DNA from: Lysinibacillus mangiferihumi | GTDB lineage: Bacteria > Bacillota > Bacilli > Bacillales_A > Planococcaceae | DNA: 64,000 bases | Assembly: GCF_003049665.1 (NCBI RefSeq) | Contig: NZ_PYWM01000001.1 | Span: 306,995-370,994, forward strand | Direction: 5' to 3' | Shown here: one piece after another, positions 56,080-64,000 of the stretch | How the letters are laid out: every line of letters starts with the position of its first letter | Position numbering within the stretch: the first letter of the stretch is position 1 | Translations under genes and position numbers: made by a program | Notes under the pieces: generated by a model | What the model was told of the DNA's origin: nothing | The model's database searches: none | What the model saw: the letters and a program-made list of their open reading frames with translations, nothing else

Positions 56080-56111
56080 GCCATTATCCCCTGAGGAAAG
56101 AAGGGAAGCAT

Positions 56112-57638
56112 GTGAACACATACGAGGAAGTAATTGGATACGGTGAACTTGAACTCGTATCTCCTTATGATATCCAAACGTTGCATACTATCACTTTGAC
56201 CCAAACGGTGAATGACCATGCAAGGTTATCAATAACGGGATTTATCCCTGCAGAGCAAAAAGATAGTTGTATGCAGATTGCAAGCACAACAGATCAAATT
56301 GAGCTTTATCAAAAACGTAATGGGCAACGACTGCAAGCCCTTTTTAAAGGCCAGGTAACAGAAATGGCTGTACGAACGGTAAGAGGAGTCTATCAAATTG
56401 AACTAGAAGCTATTACATCAACATTCACATTGGATTGTAAACAAAAATACCGCTCCTTTCAAGACAATAAGATGACGTATCAAACTTTGTTTAAAAAGGT
56501 ACTCGAAGATTATTCGGGTGCCGATGTGATTGATACTGTAGCGAAAGCTACTCCTCTCAAGCAATTTATATTACAATATAAGGAGACGGATTGGCAATTT
56601 TTACAGCGTATGGCCTCCCATTTTCGTACCGTGTTAGTCGCAGCAGTGGATGCGGATAAGCCAAAGTTCTGGTTCGGTTTGCCTGTAGGGCGGATAGAAA
56701 AGCTGTCTGTGGCCAATTATACGATTTTAAAGGATCGCTCTAAGTATTTACATTTAAAACACAATGATACTGAGCGACCAATTGAAGAACGAGAAGCAGT
56801 CGCCTATGTGATAGAGTCTAGGAAAACATTGAAGCTTGGCGATCGCGTCCAGCTCCAAGGTAAGGAGCTTGTAGTAGCGAAGTCCATCGCCCGTATGAAG
56901 CAAGGCATCCTGACCTACGAGTATCATCTATTGTTTGAAAAAGGCATACGTCAAAACAGACAAAGTATTCCTTTTTTACCGGGCACAGCGATTGAAGGTA
57001 AGGTATTAGAGGTCAAAAAGGACCAAGTACGTGTCCATCTCAGTATCGATGAAACACAAAAAAAGGAAGAGGCAACGTGGTTTCCCTTAGCGACATCGTA
57101 TACCGCGGAGGGGCATAGTGGTTTCTATAGTCCGCCAGAGGAAGGGGATAGCGTTCACCTCGCTTTCCCGACACATCGAGAAGAAGCAGCGGTTGTTCGG
57201 CATAGTGTACGAAAGACTGGCGAGTCCAACCCTAAAACAGCTGATCCGAAAACGTCTTACTGGGGTACGCCAAAAGGAAAGGATATGAAGCTAGACCCAC
57301 AGTCGGTGACATTTACCGCCAAGGAGGGAGCTGTTTTTCTTCAGCTCCATCAGGATAGTGGCATCACTGTGCATAGTAAGCCGCCTTTGCTGGTCAAAGC
57401 AAACGACACCATTACCTTTGCAGGAAAACGGATATCCATGAGTGGAGCTGAATCGATGCATTTGACATGTGGCTCCAGTAGTATTGTTTTTGATGGCAAT
57501 ACGGATATCCAAGGCCAGGTTGTTACGATGGAAGGGTCCATCAAAGCCCCTGTATCAGTCGCTTCACAGGAAGAAGTAGACCTCGAATCAGCCTTAAACG
57601 TGATGGGGATGATTCCTGTAGGTGGGGGTGACGTCTAA
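56112..57638 (+). CDS. VgrG/phage gpD-like spike protein 2
   Basis: A 508-residue paralogue of the first VgrG-like protein. GTG start at 56112 behind AAGAAGGGAAG. The gpD-like part runs from IQTLHTITLTQTVNDHARLSITGF to LQYKETDWQFLQRMASHF. The OB domain is GKVLEVKKDQVRVHLSID... EGHSGFYSPPEEGDSVHLAFPTHREE. The needle ends with a Val/Ala/Glu tail. Its stop overlaps the ATG of the first toxin (TAATG), so spike and effector are translationally coupled. It presumably carries that toxin. Confidence 0.85.
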   Translation: MNTYEEVIGYGELELVSPYDIQTLHTITLTQTVNDHARLSITGFIPAEQKDSCMQIASTTDQIELYQKRNGQRLQALFKGQVTEMAVRTVRGVYQIELEAITSTFTLDCKQKYRSFQDNKMTYQTLFKKVLEDYSGADVIDTVAKATPLKQFILQYKETDWQFLQRMASHFRTVLVAAVDADKPKFWFGLPVGRIEKLSVANYTILKDRSKYLHLKHNDTERPIEEREAVAYVIESRKTLKLGDRVQLQGKELVVAKSIARMKQGILTYEYHLLFEKGIRQNRQSIPFLPGTAIEGKVLEVKKDQVRVHLSIDETQKKEEATWFPLATSYTAEGHSGFYSPPEEGDSVHLAFPTHREEAAVVRHSVRKTGESNPKTADPKTSYWGTPKGKDMKLDPQSVTFTAKEGAVFLQLHQDSGITVHSKPPLLVKANDTITFAGKRISMSGAESMHLTCGSSSIVFDGNTDIQGQVVTMEGSIKAPVSVASQEEVDLESALNVMGMIPVGGGDV

Positions 57639-59158
57639 TGGGTCTTTTAGGAATAGCGGGAAGTATGCTGGGAATGATTCCAAAAGTAGGCTCCGCAGGT
57701 GGCAAGAAAAAAGGAAAGGGCGGAGGGTCGAAGAAGGGGAAGAACTCTAAAAAATCCTCCAACAAGAAAGGGTCCTCAAAGAAGAACCAACCGAAGTCGA
57801 AGAAGAAAAAGAAAAAGAAAAAAAAGAAGAAAAAGAAGAAAAAGAGTATATGGGGTAAAATCTTTACCAAGGCACGCAAAGTCTATAATAAGGTAAAGAA
57901 AAGTGACATTGCGAAGAAAGCCAAGAAAGGCGCAAAAGCAGCGTTACTAGCGGTCAAAAATACTTGCCAAAAAGTGAAGCAAAAAACAAAAGAAGTGTAT
58001 AACCAAGCGAAGCAAAAGACGAAAGAAGTGTATAATCAAGCTAAGCAAAAGACAAAAGAAGTGTATAATCAAACCAAGCAACAGATAAAGACTACTGTCA
58101 AACAGACCAAGCAGGTAATGAAAGAAAAAGTACTGCCAACAATGAAAAAAGGTGCGAAAGCAGCAGGCAAAGCCTTAGTAAGTACTGTAACACCTAAAAA
58201 TATGTTAGACACGCTCCAAGTAGGATTAGATGTCGTAGGGCTGGTACCGGGGGTTGGAGAAATAGCAGATGGCTTGAATGCAGTGATTTATTATGCAAGA
58301 GGAGACAAGTTAAATGCAGCCCTCTCCGTAGGAGCGATGATACCATTTGCAGGAATGGCAGTGACAGGTGGTAAATTAGTAACTAAAGGTGCGAAAGCAG
58401 GTGCGAAAGCATTTAATGGTGTAGTTGATGGTATTAAAACCGTTACGAATAAAGGTCCAATAGGCCAACTAAAAGAAAAAGCCACTAAAAAGCTAGACAC
58501 CGTAAAAGATAAGTTCCAAACTAAAGTAGCCGAAGTAAAGGACCAACTGCGTCAGTTGGGAACACCGCAGTTAGAGTTGGCCGGTGTGAACGTTGGCCGA
58601 ATAACGGATACGGGAACAGTTGGGAAAAATAAGCCATCGAATAGTTCCAATGGTGAACCTAAAAAACCAAATATGGACGACTTTAATGCAGATACAGCTA
58701 CAAACAAACAAAAAGGTAATTTTGGTGAAATAATTTCAAGTGATAATTTATTAAACAACCAAAGTATAAAAGACGCTGGATATGATTTAAAGCCAATTGG
58801 TAGAGGAGCACCATCAAGCATCAATGATAAAATAGTAAAAGGGATAGATGGATTATATGAAAATGCAAATACAGAATCAAAAATTAAATATGTAATTGAT
58901 GAAGCAAAGTTTGGTAGTTCTCAATTAGGCAAAACGAAAGATGGACCACAAATGTCAAACGATTGGTTGACAGGTTCGGAAACGGGGAAAAGTAGGATTT
59001 TAAAAGCTGTTGAGGGAAATAAGAGTTTAGCTACTAAGATTACTAATGCTTTGGAGGATGGTAAAGTTGAAAGAGTATTATCAAAAGTAGATAGTAATGG
59101 AAATGTTAAAACATATAGGATAGACGCAGATGGTAACATTATGGGGGAATGGCCATAA
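57638..59158 (+). CDS. Polymorphic toxin 1, PoNe-type PD-(D/E)xK DNase
   Basis: A 506-residue effector, complete. Residues 1-30 (GLLGIAGSMLGMIPKVGSAGG) are a hydrophobic opening shared with the third copy. Residues about 23-71 are Lys/Ser/Gly-rich with a 15-Lys run. Hendecad repeats (KTKEVYNQAKQ, three units) follow, then a pre-toxin region (VGLVPGVGEIADGLNAVIYYARGDKLNAALSVGAMIPFAG). The toxin domain starts after GTVGKNKP (about residue 333). Its catalytic residues are probably D404 (KGIDGLYE) with E422 and K424 (IDEAKFGS), and QMSNDW is another nuclease-like motif. It resembles PoNe DNases, supported by the PoNi-type gene next door. Confidence 0.8.
   Translation: MGLLGIAGSMLGMIPKVGSAGGKKKGKGGGSKKGKNSKKSSNKKGSSKKNQPKSKKKKKKKKKKKKKKKSIWGKIFTKARKVYNKVKKSDIAKKAKKGAKAALLAVKNTCQKVKQKTKEVYNQAKQKTKEVYNQAKQKTKEVYNQTKQQIKTTVKQTKQVMKEKVLPTMKKGAKAAGKALVSTVTPKNMLDTLQVGLDVVGLVPGVGEIADGLNAVIYYARGDKLNAALSVGAMIPFAGMAVTGGKLVTKGAKAGAKAFNGVVDGIKTVTNKGPIGQLKEKATKKLDTVKDKFQTKVAEVKDQLRQLGTPQLELAGVNVGRITDTGTVGKNKPSNSSNGEPKKPNMDDFNADTATNKQKGNFGEIISSDNLLNNQSIKDAGYDLKPIGRGAPSSINDKIVKGIDGLYENANTESKIKYVIDEAKFGSSQLGKTKDGPQMSNDWLTGSETGKSRILKAVEGNKSLATKITNALEDGKVERVLSKVDSNGNVKTYRIDADGNIMGEWP
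57977..58075 (+). repeat. Three 33-bp tandem repeats in toxin 1
   Basis: Units start AAGCAAAA and encode 11-residue steps KTKEVYNQAKQ. The same array is at 60636-60734 in the truncated copy, and starts at 63897 in the third copy. Confidence 0.8.
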
Positions 59159-59185
59159 TTTAGTAGACAGGAGGGAACAAATGGA

Positions 59186-60415
59186 ATGAGAGATCATTTA
59201 AGTATAGAAGATAAATTAAGAGAAGGAATAGAATATAATAAAGAGTTTATTGAAGATAATAGAGAGGATATAAAAAATTTAGAAGAGGATGAAAAGGATG
59301 GTATTCAAAGAAACCCTAATGACAATAAAAGTATTATTGAAGCAAGATATTTAAGGAACTTTATATATGAGTCAGAGAATATTATTGCAAAGTACTCATT
59401 AGGAGAAGATATAAGTGCACTAGAAGAAGATTTCTATCATGCAATTTATGATTTAGAGCATACTGGTACAAGAAAAGTAGGATATATATATTTACTTTGG
59501 ATGGTTTCATTAGGAACTTTGTTAGAAACAGATAAGGAAAATATGGAAAAATTAGGTGAAATAATTGAGAGGAAAAATATTAATGATTCACTAATTGACT
59601 ATTTATTATATGCTAGTGATATCGGATATACAAAAATCACAAATAGTTATTTTAAAGAAAATCCATATTCAAAAACAAGAGAAATTATAGAACTTGCGCA
59701 AACCGATAAGAAAAAAGCATCTAAAAGATTACAAACGTATATGGAAAAAGAATGGTTTAAAGGTCATTATGATTATGAGTGGAAAAATGCCTATAAAGAG
59801 CCGGGATATGTAGGGTTTTGGAGCTTTGAAACCGCAGCACTAGCGAAGATACTAGAACTTGATGATACAAGCCTAATAAATAATAATCACTATCCATATG
59901 ATTTAGCGCATTATAAGAATGCAATGAAATTTAAACCGATTTCCATAAGTGAATTCGACAATGAGCATGAGAGTGAAGAGACAAATGAAATAAAAGAAGG
60001 AATTGAACATAATCCTTTATTGGAAAAGCTTATCCCAATCAGATGGCACTCATTTGTAAATTTGTTGATACAGGATTATAAAGAATTGGATGATTGTGCG
60101 TTTTATGAAAAATATAAAAAGCTGATAGGATTAGATCAAATCTGGTTTTTATTACAAGAGTACCAAAAAGAAAATGCACAAAAAAATCTCTTAGGTACTT
60201 TAATTGTCTTTGCCATGACTGAAAAAGAATATATACTGCAATTGGATTATAAAGAAGATTTAGAAGATTACCTTTCGAGTATGAAAAATGAATGGAACAC
60301 AAAAACAAAGTTAGTTCAATTTATATTAAATAATGATCAGAATTATTATGCATGGGTACCAGCGGATGCGAGTATTGAAGCGATGTATGAAGTGATTATG
60401 AAAGAAGTCAGATAA
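59186..60415 (+). CDS. PoNi-type immunity protein (DUF1910/DUF1911)
   Basis: A 409-residue cytosolic protein directly after the PoNe-type toxin. The helical N-terminal part, YLLWMVSLGTLLE (DUF1910-like), leads to the DUF1911 hallmark: WFKGHYDYEWKNAYKEPGYVGFWSFETAALAKIL, then YPYDLAHY. It should bind and neutralise the toxin in the producing cell. The C-terminal 150 residues form an extra domain not usual in short PoNi proteins. GGAGGG lies 10 bases before ATG. It matches the toxin call independently. Confidence 0.85.
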   Translation: MRDHLSIEDKLREGIEYNKEFIEDNREDIKNLEEDEKDGIQRNPNDNKSIIEARYLRNFIYESENIIAKYSLGEDISALEEDFYHAIYDLEHTGTRKVGYIYLLWMVSLGTLLETDKENMEKLGEIIERKNINDSLIDYLLYASDIGYTKITNSYFKENPYSKTREIIELAQTDKKKASKRLQTYMEKEWFKGHYDYEWKNAYKEPGYVGFWSFETAALAKILELDDTSLINNNHYPYDLAHYKNAMKFKPISISEFDNEHESEETNEIKEGIEHNPLLEKLIPIRWHSFVNLLIQDYKELDDCAFYEKYKKLIGLDQIWFLLQEYQKENAQKNLLGTLIVFAMTEKEYILQLDYKEDLEDYLSSMKNEWNTKTKLVQFILNNDQNYYAWVPADASIEAMYEVIMKEVR

Positions 60416-60514
60416 ACTGGATTAGCAGTCAAGTTAAACAAAAAGGAATGAACGAAGAAGCTAAGGTCTGAAATCGGAGAACAATTCTGATTTAGGCCTG
60501 TTGATTTTGTCCAT

Positions 60515-61691
60515 GTAAAAATTTACCAATGCACGCAAAGTCTATAATAAGGTAAAGAAAACTAAATTAGTGAAGAATGTTAAGAATTACGCAAAAGCAG
60601 CGTTACTAGCGGTCAAAAATACTTGCCAAAAAGTGAAGCAAAAAACAAAAGAAGTGTATAACCAAGCGAAGCAAAAGACGAAAGAAGTGTATAATCAAGC
60701 TAAGCAAAAAACAAAAGAAGTATATAATCAAACCAAGCAACAGATAAAGACTACTGTCAAACAGACCAAACAGGTAATGAAAGAAAAAGTACTGCCAACA
60801 ATGAAAAAAGGTGCGAAAGCAGCAGGCAAAGCCTTAGTAAGTACTGTAACACCTAAAAATATGTTAGATACGCTCCAAGTAGGATTAGATGTCGTAGGGC
60901 TGGTACCGGTGTATGGAGAAGCAGCAGATGGCTTGAATGCGTTGATTTATTATGCAAGAGGAGACAAGTTAAATGCAGCACTCTCCTTAGGAGCAATGAT
61001 TCCAATTGGAGGGATGGCAGCGACAGGTACGAAATTTATAAATAAGGGTGCTAAAGCATTTAATGGTATCGTTGATGGTATTAAAACCGTCACGAATAAA
61101 GGTCCAATAGGCCAACTAAAAGAAAAAGCCACTAAAAAGCTAGACACCGTAAAAGATAAGTTCCAAACTAAAGTAGACGAAGTAAAGGACCAACTGCGTC
61201 AGTTGGGAACACCGCAGTTAGAGTTGGCCTGTGTGAACGTTGGCCGAATAACGGATACGGGAACAGTAGGGAAAAATAAGCCAACGCCGAATCCAAAACC
61301 ATCGAATAGTTCCAAACCACCAGCAAAAGATAGTAAACCTGCTGAGGGAAATAAGGGTGCGGATAATCTTCCAAGTAGAAATGGTGCATTTAATGAAGCA
61401 AAAAGAGATGCTGGTATTCCGAGAGGACAACAACCCGAAGCAGTGAATAGAGTCGATATGCGTACTGCTGCGCATGAAGGTGGGCACGTTATAAAAGATT
61501 CAAATGGCAATGTAATCAGTACTAGGGAATATGTCTATACCAACAAAGATGGTAGGAAAATCGTTATTCAAGACCACAGTGCAGGGCATGAAAAAGGTGG
61601 CCAAGGTCCGCATTTTAATGTTAGACCTGGCGGTAATACTCGCACTGGGAAAGTTCCTGGTACCAAAGAGCATTATCCATTTAATAAGTAA
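60515..61691 (+). pseudogene. 5'-truncated toxin cassette with HNH/EHHH-type nuclease tip
   Basis: The DNA from about 60515 matches toxin 1 from its residue ~73 on. It lacks the N-terminal hydrophobic opening and the Lys tract. The frame opens after a stop at about 60516; the first start codon is GTG 60570, without a ribosome site, giving 373 residues. Repeats and pre-toxin region are kept. After GTVGKNKP the sequence differs: a Pro/Lys linker, then a nuclease tip with REYVYTNKDGRKIVIQDHSAGHEKGG and GPHFNVRPGGN, the Tox-HNH-EHHH pattern. It is probably a silent cassette that can be brought into frame by recombination with a full copy. The 100 bases before it (60416-60514) hold nothing recognised. 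Confidence 0.75.
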
Positions 61692-61704
61692 AGGGAGTGG
61701 TAGA

Positions 61705-62088
61705 ATGTGGTGTGAATTTTTGGGAAGAAACAATTTTTTAATTAGTTTATATCGTGATATGCCTGAACTAAAGAATGTACGTATTTCGGAAATTAATATG
61801 CAAGACGAAGGTCAAATAGTTGCAATTTCATTTGATATGCCGGTTTATGCTGAAAGGCCACCTAAAAAGTGGCAAGACCTTGGAGACAATACAGTTTGTG
61901 TTAGGGTCGATTTGTCAGCAGTAAAAGAGATTTCCTTAGCTGCTAGCTCATTTGACTATAAAGGTGATATAGAAATTTTTAAAGATGAATCTGAGCTCAT
62001 TGTAGTTAAAATTACAGGGACAGTTAATGCTTTGATAAAAGCAGAATATGGATTTGTTCAATCTGTCACTGCCTACATGAAAGAATAA
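61705..62088 (+). CDS. Imm50-like immunity protein
   Basis: A 127-residue protein just after the HNH-type tip. WCEFLGRNNFLISLYRDMPELKNVRISEINMQDEGQIVAISFDMP... ERPPKKWQDLGDN matches the Imm50 outline. It starts at ATG 61705 behind AAAGGGAG; a longer frame overlapping the toxin end is rejected. It would protect against the silent cassette's nuclease if that cassette is activated, or against sister cells that deploy it. Confidence 0.65.
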   Translation: MWCEFLGRNNFLISLYRDMPELKNVRISEINMQDEGQIVAISFDMPVYAERPPKKWQDLGDNTVCVRVDLSAVKEISLAASSFDYKGDIEIFKDESELIVVKITGTVNALIKAEYGFVQSVTAYMKE

Positions 62089-62122
62089 ATCTAAGGATAA
62101 AAGAAAACCTTGATTGGCTATA

Positions 62123-63407
62123 GGAACTGACCCCAATAGGTATAGACAAATAAAAAAAGCATCTTCGATTGAAATACGGGTATAGATACTTAAATTTCAA
62201 TTTGGAGGTGTTTTTTCTATGGGAACAAGAGTGAGTTATCCCTATGAAGTAAAAATGAAAGCGATTAAGATGCGATTAGCGGGTGTACCTGTCAAACAGA
62301 TTCTATTGGAATTAAATATACGCCATAAAACACAGGTCGAAACATGGGTGCGTTGGTATAGAAATGGTGAAGTCAATCGTTTGAAACAGCCTGTAGGCAA
62401 ACAATATATCTTTAATAAGGGTCCTGAACCGGACAATGAACAAATGAAATTAGCATTGGAAAACCGTTATTTAAAGCAACAAATTGAGGTGCTAAAAAAG
62501 TACGCAGAATTGGAGAGGAAGTGGTTGGAGAAGTAGCAGTACAGTTAGTTGCGTCACTAAGAAGCATGATGTCTGTAAAGGACATTTGTAAACATTTTGG
62601 GATTGCACGATCTACCTACTATCGTTGGAAACAGGCATCAACCGATGCAAGGTCTCGTCAAGCAATAGAGAGACGTATTGGTGAACTCTGTCGTGCAAAT
62701 AAATTTCGCTATGGCTACAGAAAAATTACAGCACTCTTACTTCAAGAAATGTGCGTCAATCATAAAGTGGTTCAACGTATTATGCAAAAATATGGTTGGC
62801 AATGTCGCGTGAAAGTGAAAAAACGGAAACGAACAGGACAACCTTATGCAATCGCAGCAAATTTATTAAATCGCGATTTTGAAGCCACCGCACCGTTACA
62901 GAAGCTCGTAACTGATATTACTTACTTGCCATTTGGTCAAAAACAGTTGTATCTTTCAAGTATTCAAGATTTATATAATGGTGAAATGATTGCCTATTCG
63001 ATTGGAGACTGCCAAAATACTGATTTTGTGCTGGATACATTAGCTCAACTTCATCATTTGCCCGAAGGGTGTACGTTGCACAGTGACCAAGGGGCGGTAT
63101 ACACATCGTATAATTATCAACAGGCCGTAAAAGCAAAAGGCATTACCATGAGCATGTCCCGTAAAGGTACGCCCGCTGATAATGCCCCAATCGAATCGTT
63201 TCATTCTGTGTTAAAGTCTGAAACATTCTACTTGACAATTTGAACAGTACTACGACGGCCATCGTAGAACAAACTGTCAAAGACTATATAAACTATTATA
63301 ACAATAACCGAATTCAAACGAAACTAAACAACCAGTCGCCGGTTCAATACCGACAACTGGTTGGGTATGCTTTTTTGATTACTGTCTTATATATCGGGGT
63401 CAGTACC
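62123..63407 (+). mobile_element. IS3-family (IS150-like) insertion sequence, about 1285 bp
   Basis: Imperfect terminal repeats GGAACTGACCCC and its counterpart ending GGGGTCAGTACC, extending about 38 bases inward to AAAAAAGCAT. The 3-bp ATA flanks both sides (62120-62122, 63408-63410), a typical IS3 target duplication. It carries orfA and a broken orfB. Confidence 0.85.
62219..62536 (+). CDS. IS3-family OrfA (HTH)
   Basis: A 105-residue DNA-binding part of the transposase. HTH is in VKMKAIKMRLAGVPVKQILLELNI; leucine-zipper-like helix near ALENRYLKQQIEVLKKYAELE. Strong GGAGGTG upstream. At 62493-62499, A-AAA-AAG lies exactly in frame: the classic -1 slip site. The -1 frame then stays open into orfB, so a fused OrfAB can be made. 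Confidence 0.9.
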   Translation: MGTRVSYPYEVKMKAIKMRLAGVPVKQILLELNIRHKTQVETWVRWYRNGEVNRLKQPVGKQYIFNKGPEPDNEQMKLALENRYLKQQIEVLKKYAELERKWLEK

Positions 63408-63443
63408 ATAACAGGCCACAAGTGCTTTTTTTTGCATGTTTAA
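62521..63443 (+). pseudogene. IS3-family OrfB transposase, frameshifted near the C-terminus
   Basis: DDE transposase. The catalytic triad is visible: D in LVTDITYLPF, D in LHSDQGAVYTS and E in APIESFHSVLK. After SETFYLT the frame stops at 63241-63243; one missing base near 63235 explains it, because the +1 frame continues with STTTAIVEQTVKDYINYYNNNRIQTKL, the usual IS3 end. The end of the second frame runs just past the IS. Without correction the last about 45 residues are lost, so the element is probably dead. Confidence 0.82.
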
Positions 63444-63571
63444 ATATGGATTATGTTTGATTCTACAATAAAGAATTAATGTTATTTAGAGGAATTATAT
63501 ATTGAATAGGTTCAAGTAAGTTTACATATCAGCATGGATGAGGTATAAAAAGAAATCTGGGGTGACGTCTA

Positions 63572-64000
63572 ATGGGTCTTTTAGGAATAGCAGGAAGTAT
63601 TCTGGGAATGATTCCAAAAGTAGGCTCCGCAGGTGGCAAGAAAAAAGGAAAGGGCGGAGGGTCGAAGAAGGGGAAAAACTCTAAAAATCCTCCAACAAGA
63701 AAGGGTCTTCAAAGAAGAACCAACCGAAGTCGAAGAAAAAGAAAAAGAAAAAAAGAAGAAAAAGAGTAAGTTGGGTAAATTCTTTACCAAGGCACGCAAA
63801 ACCTATAATAAGATAACCAAAAGTAATGTGGCGAAGAAAGTCAAGAATGGCGCAAAAGCAGCGGTGCTAGCGTTCAAAAATACCTACCAAAAAGCGAAGC
63901 AAAAAACAAAAGAAGTGTATAACCAAGCGAAGCAAAAGACGAAAGAAGTATATAGTCAAGCGAAGCAAAAGACGAAAGAAGTGTATAGTCAAGCCAAGCA
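63572..64000 (+). pseudogene. Polymorphic toxin copy 3, 5' end frameshifted, runs off window
   Basis: Begins like toxin 1: the same sequence from GGGGTGACGTCTA through ATG (63572) and GLLGIAGSILGMIPKVGSAGGKK. An A6 tract of copy 1 is A5 here (63683-63687), and an A8 tract is A7 (about 63748-63754). The first loss throws the frame off, and it ends at 63769 after 65 residues. Downstream, the toxin-like frame resumes in sequence but not in register (GAKAAVLAFKNTYQ, then KTKEVY repeats from 63897). It is silent as read, unless slippage or recombination restores it. Its toxin tip lies outside the window. Confidence 0.8.

Noticed and set aside
57541..57879. Phe-rich open frame on the minus strand opposite the Lys tract
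   Set aside because: It is the mirror of the A/G-rich Lys-coding run; no ribosome site and no sensible protein.
57977..58075. 33-bp repeats as a CRISPR array
   Set aside because: Units are directly adjacent without spacers and lie inside a coding frame with an 11-residue period.
37688..59158. Reading the island as a prophage remnant because of tail-like genes
   Set aside because: No capsid, portal, terminase, integrase, lysis or replication genes are visible, and kinase, PP2C, FHA, Hsp70 and polymorphic toxins are not prophage cargo of this order.
1..64000. tRNA or rRNA genes
   Set aside because: I looked for tRNA-like GGTTCGA arms and rRNA signatures and saw none that folded convincingly.

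Overview
The window is AT-rich DNA from a low-GC Gram-positive spore-former. The backbone gene order (yqfW-ispG-yqfZ-yqgB / yqgC-sodA / pbpA / pstSCAB-phoU / trpEG / yqzC-yqzD / rpmG / yqgN-yqgQ / ltaS-like / yqgW-X-Y type genes / comGA-GG / aroK / gcvT-gcvPA-gcvPB) follows the Bacillus subtilis yqf-yqg-comG-gcv region. Missing interior genes and the character of the proteins suggest a Planococcaceae relative such as Lysinibacillus; that assignment is inference.

Left part (1-37.6 kb) is housekeeping. It holds a CBS-domain membrane protein cut by the window edge, a MerR regulator, a lipoprotein, isoprenoid synthesis (ispG), a Na/Pi-type transporter with a PhoU-like tail, superoxide dismutase and a class B PBP. 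A phosphate-uptake operon follows, behind a row of PhoP-type TTTACA repeats. Next come an unusual protein with a degenerate vWA-like domain, an MscS channel, and anthranilate synthase (trpEG) under a tryptophan T-box. An LtaS-type enzyme, the seven-gene competence pseudopilus operon behind a candidate ComK site, and the glycine cleavage operon under a tandem glycine riboswitch complete this half. A 322-bp MITE-like repeat lies at 2.7-3.05 kb.

Right part (37.6-64 kb) is an accessory island placed directly after gcvPB. It reads as a contractile-injection (type VI-like) machine in a Gram-positive genome. A soluble Ser/Thr kinase stands alone. Then follows a long same-strand gene set: sheath-like protein, Hcp-like tube protein, J-domain protein, two FHA proteins, a PP2C phosphatase, a PP2C-like pseudophosphatase fused to TPRs, three unrecognised proteins with baseplate-like traits, a divergent Hsp70-like ATPase, a DcrB/Eag-like chaperone, two VgrG-like spikes, a pentapeptide-repeat protein, an Imm11-like protein and a DUF4280 PAAR-like tip.

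The island ends in an array of polymorphic-toxin modules sharing one N-terminal/pre-toxin region: a complete PoNe-type nuclease with PoNi-type immunity; a 5'-truncated cassette with an HNH/EHHH-type nuclease tip and Imm50-like immunity; a frameshifted IS3-family element; and a third copy whose 5' end is broken by two A-tract deletions and which runs off the window. I see no ClpV, TssJLM membrane complex, gp25/TssE, tape measure, integrase or capsid genes. The most unusual features are the phosphosignalling-plus-Hsp70 equipment, RNA hairpins around the sheath and tube genes (including a hairpin that fixes the Shine-Dalgarno spacing of the sheath gene), and the recombining toxin array.
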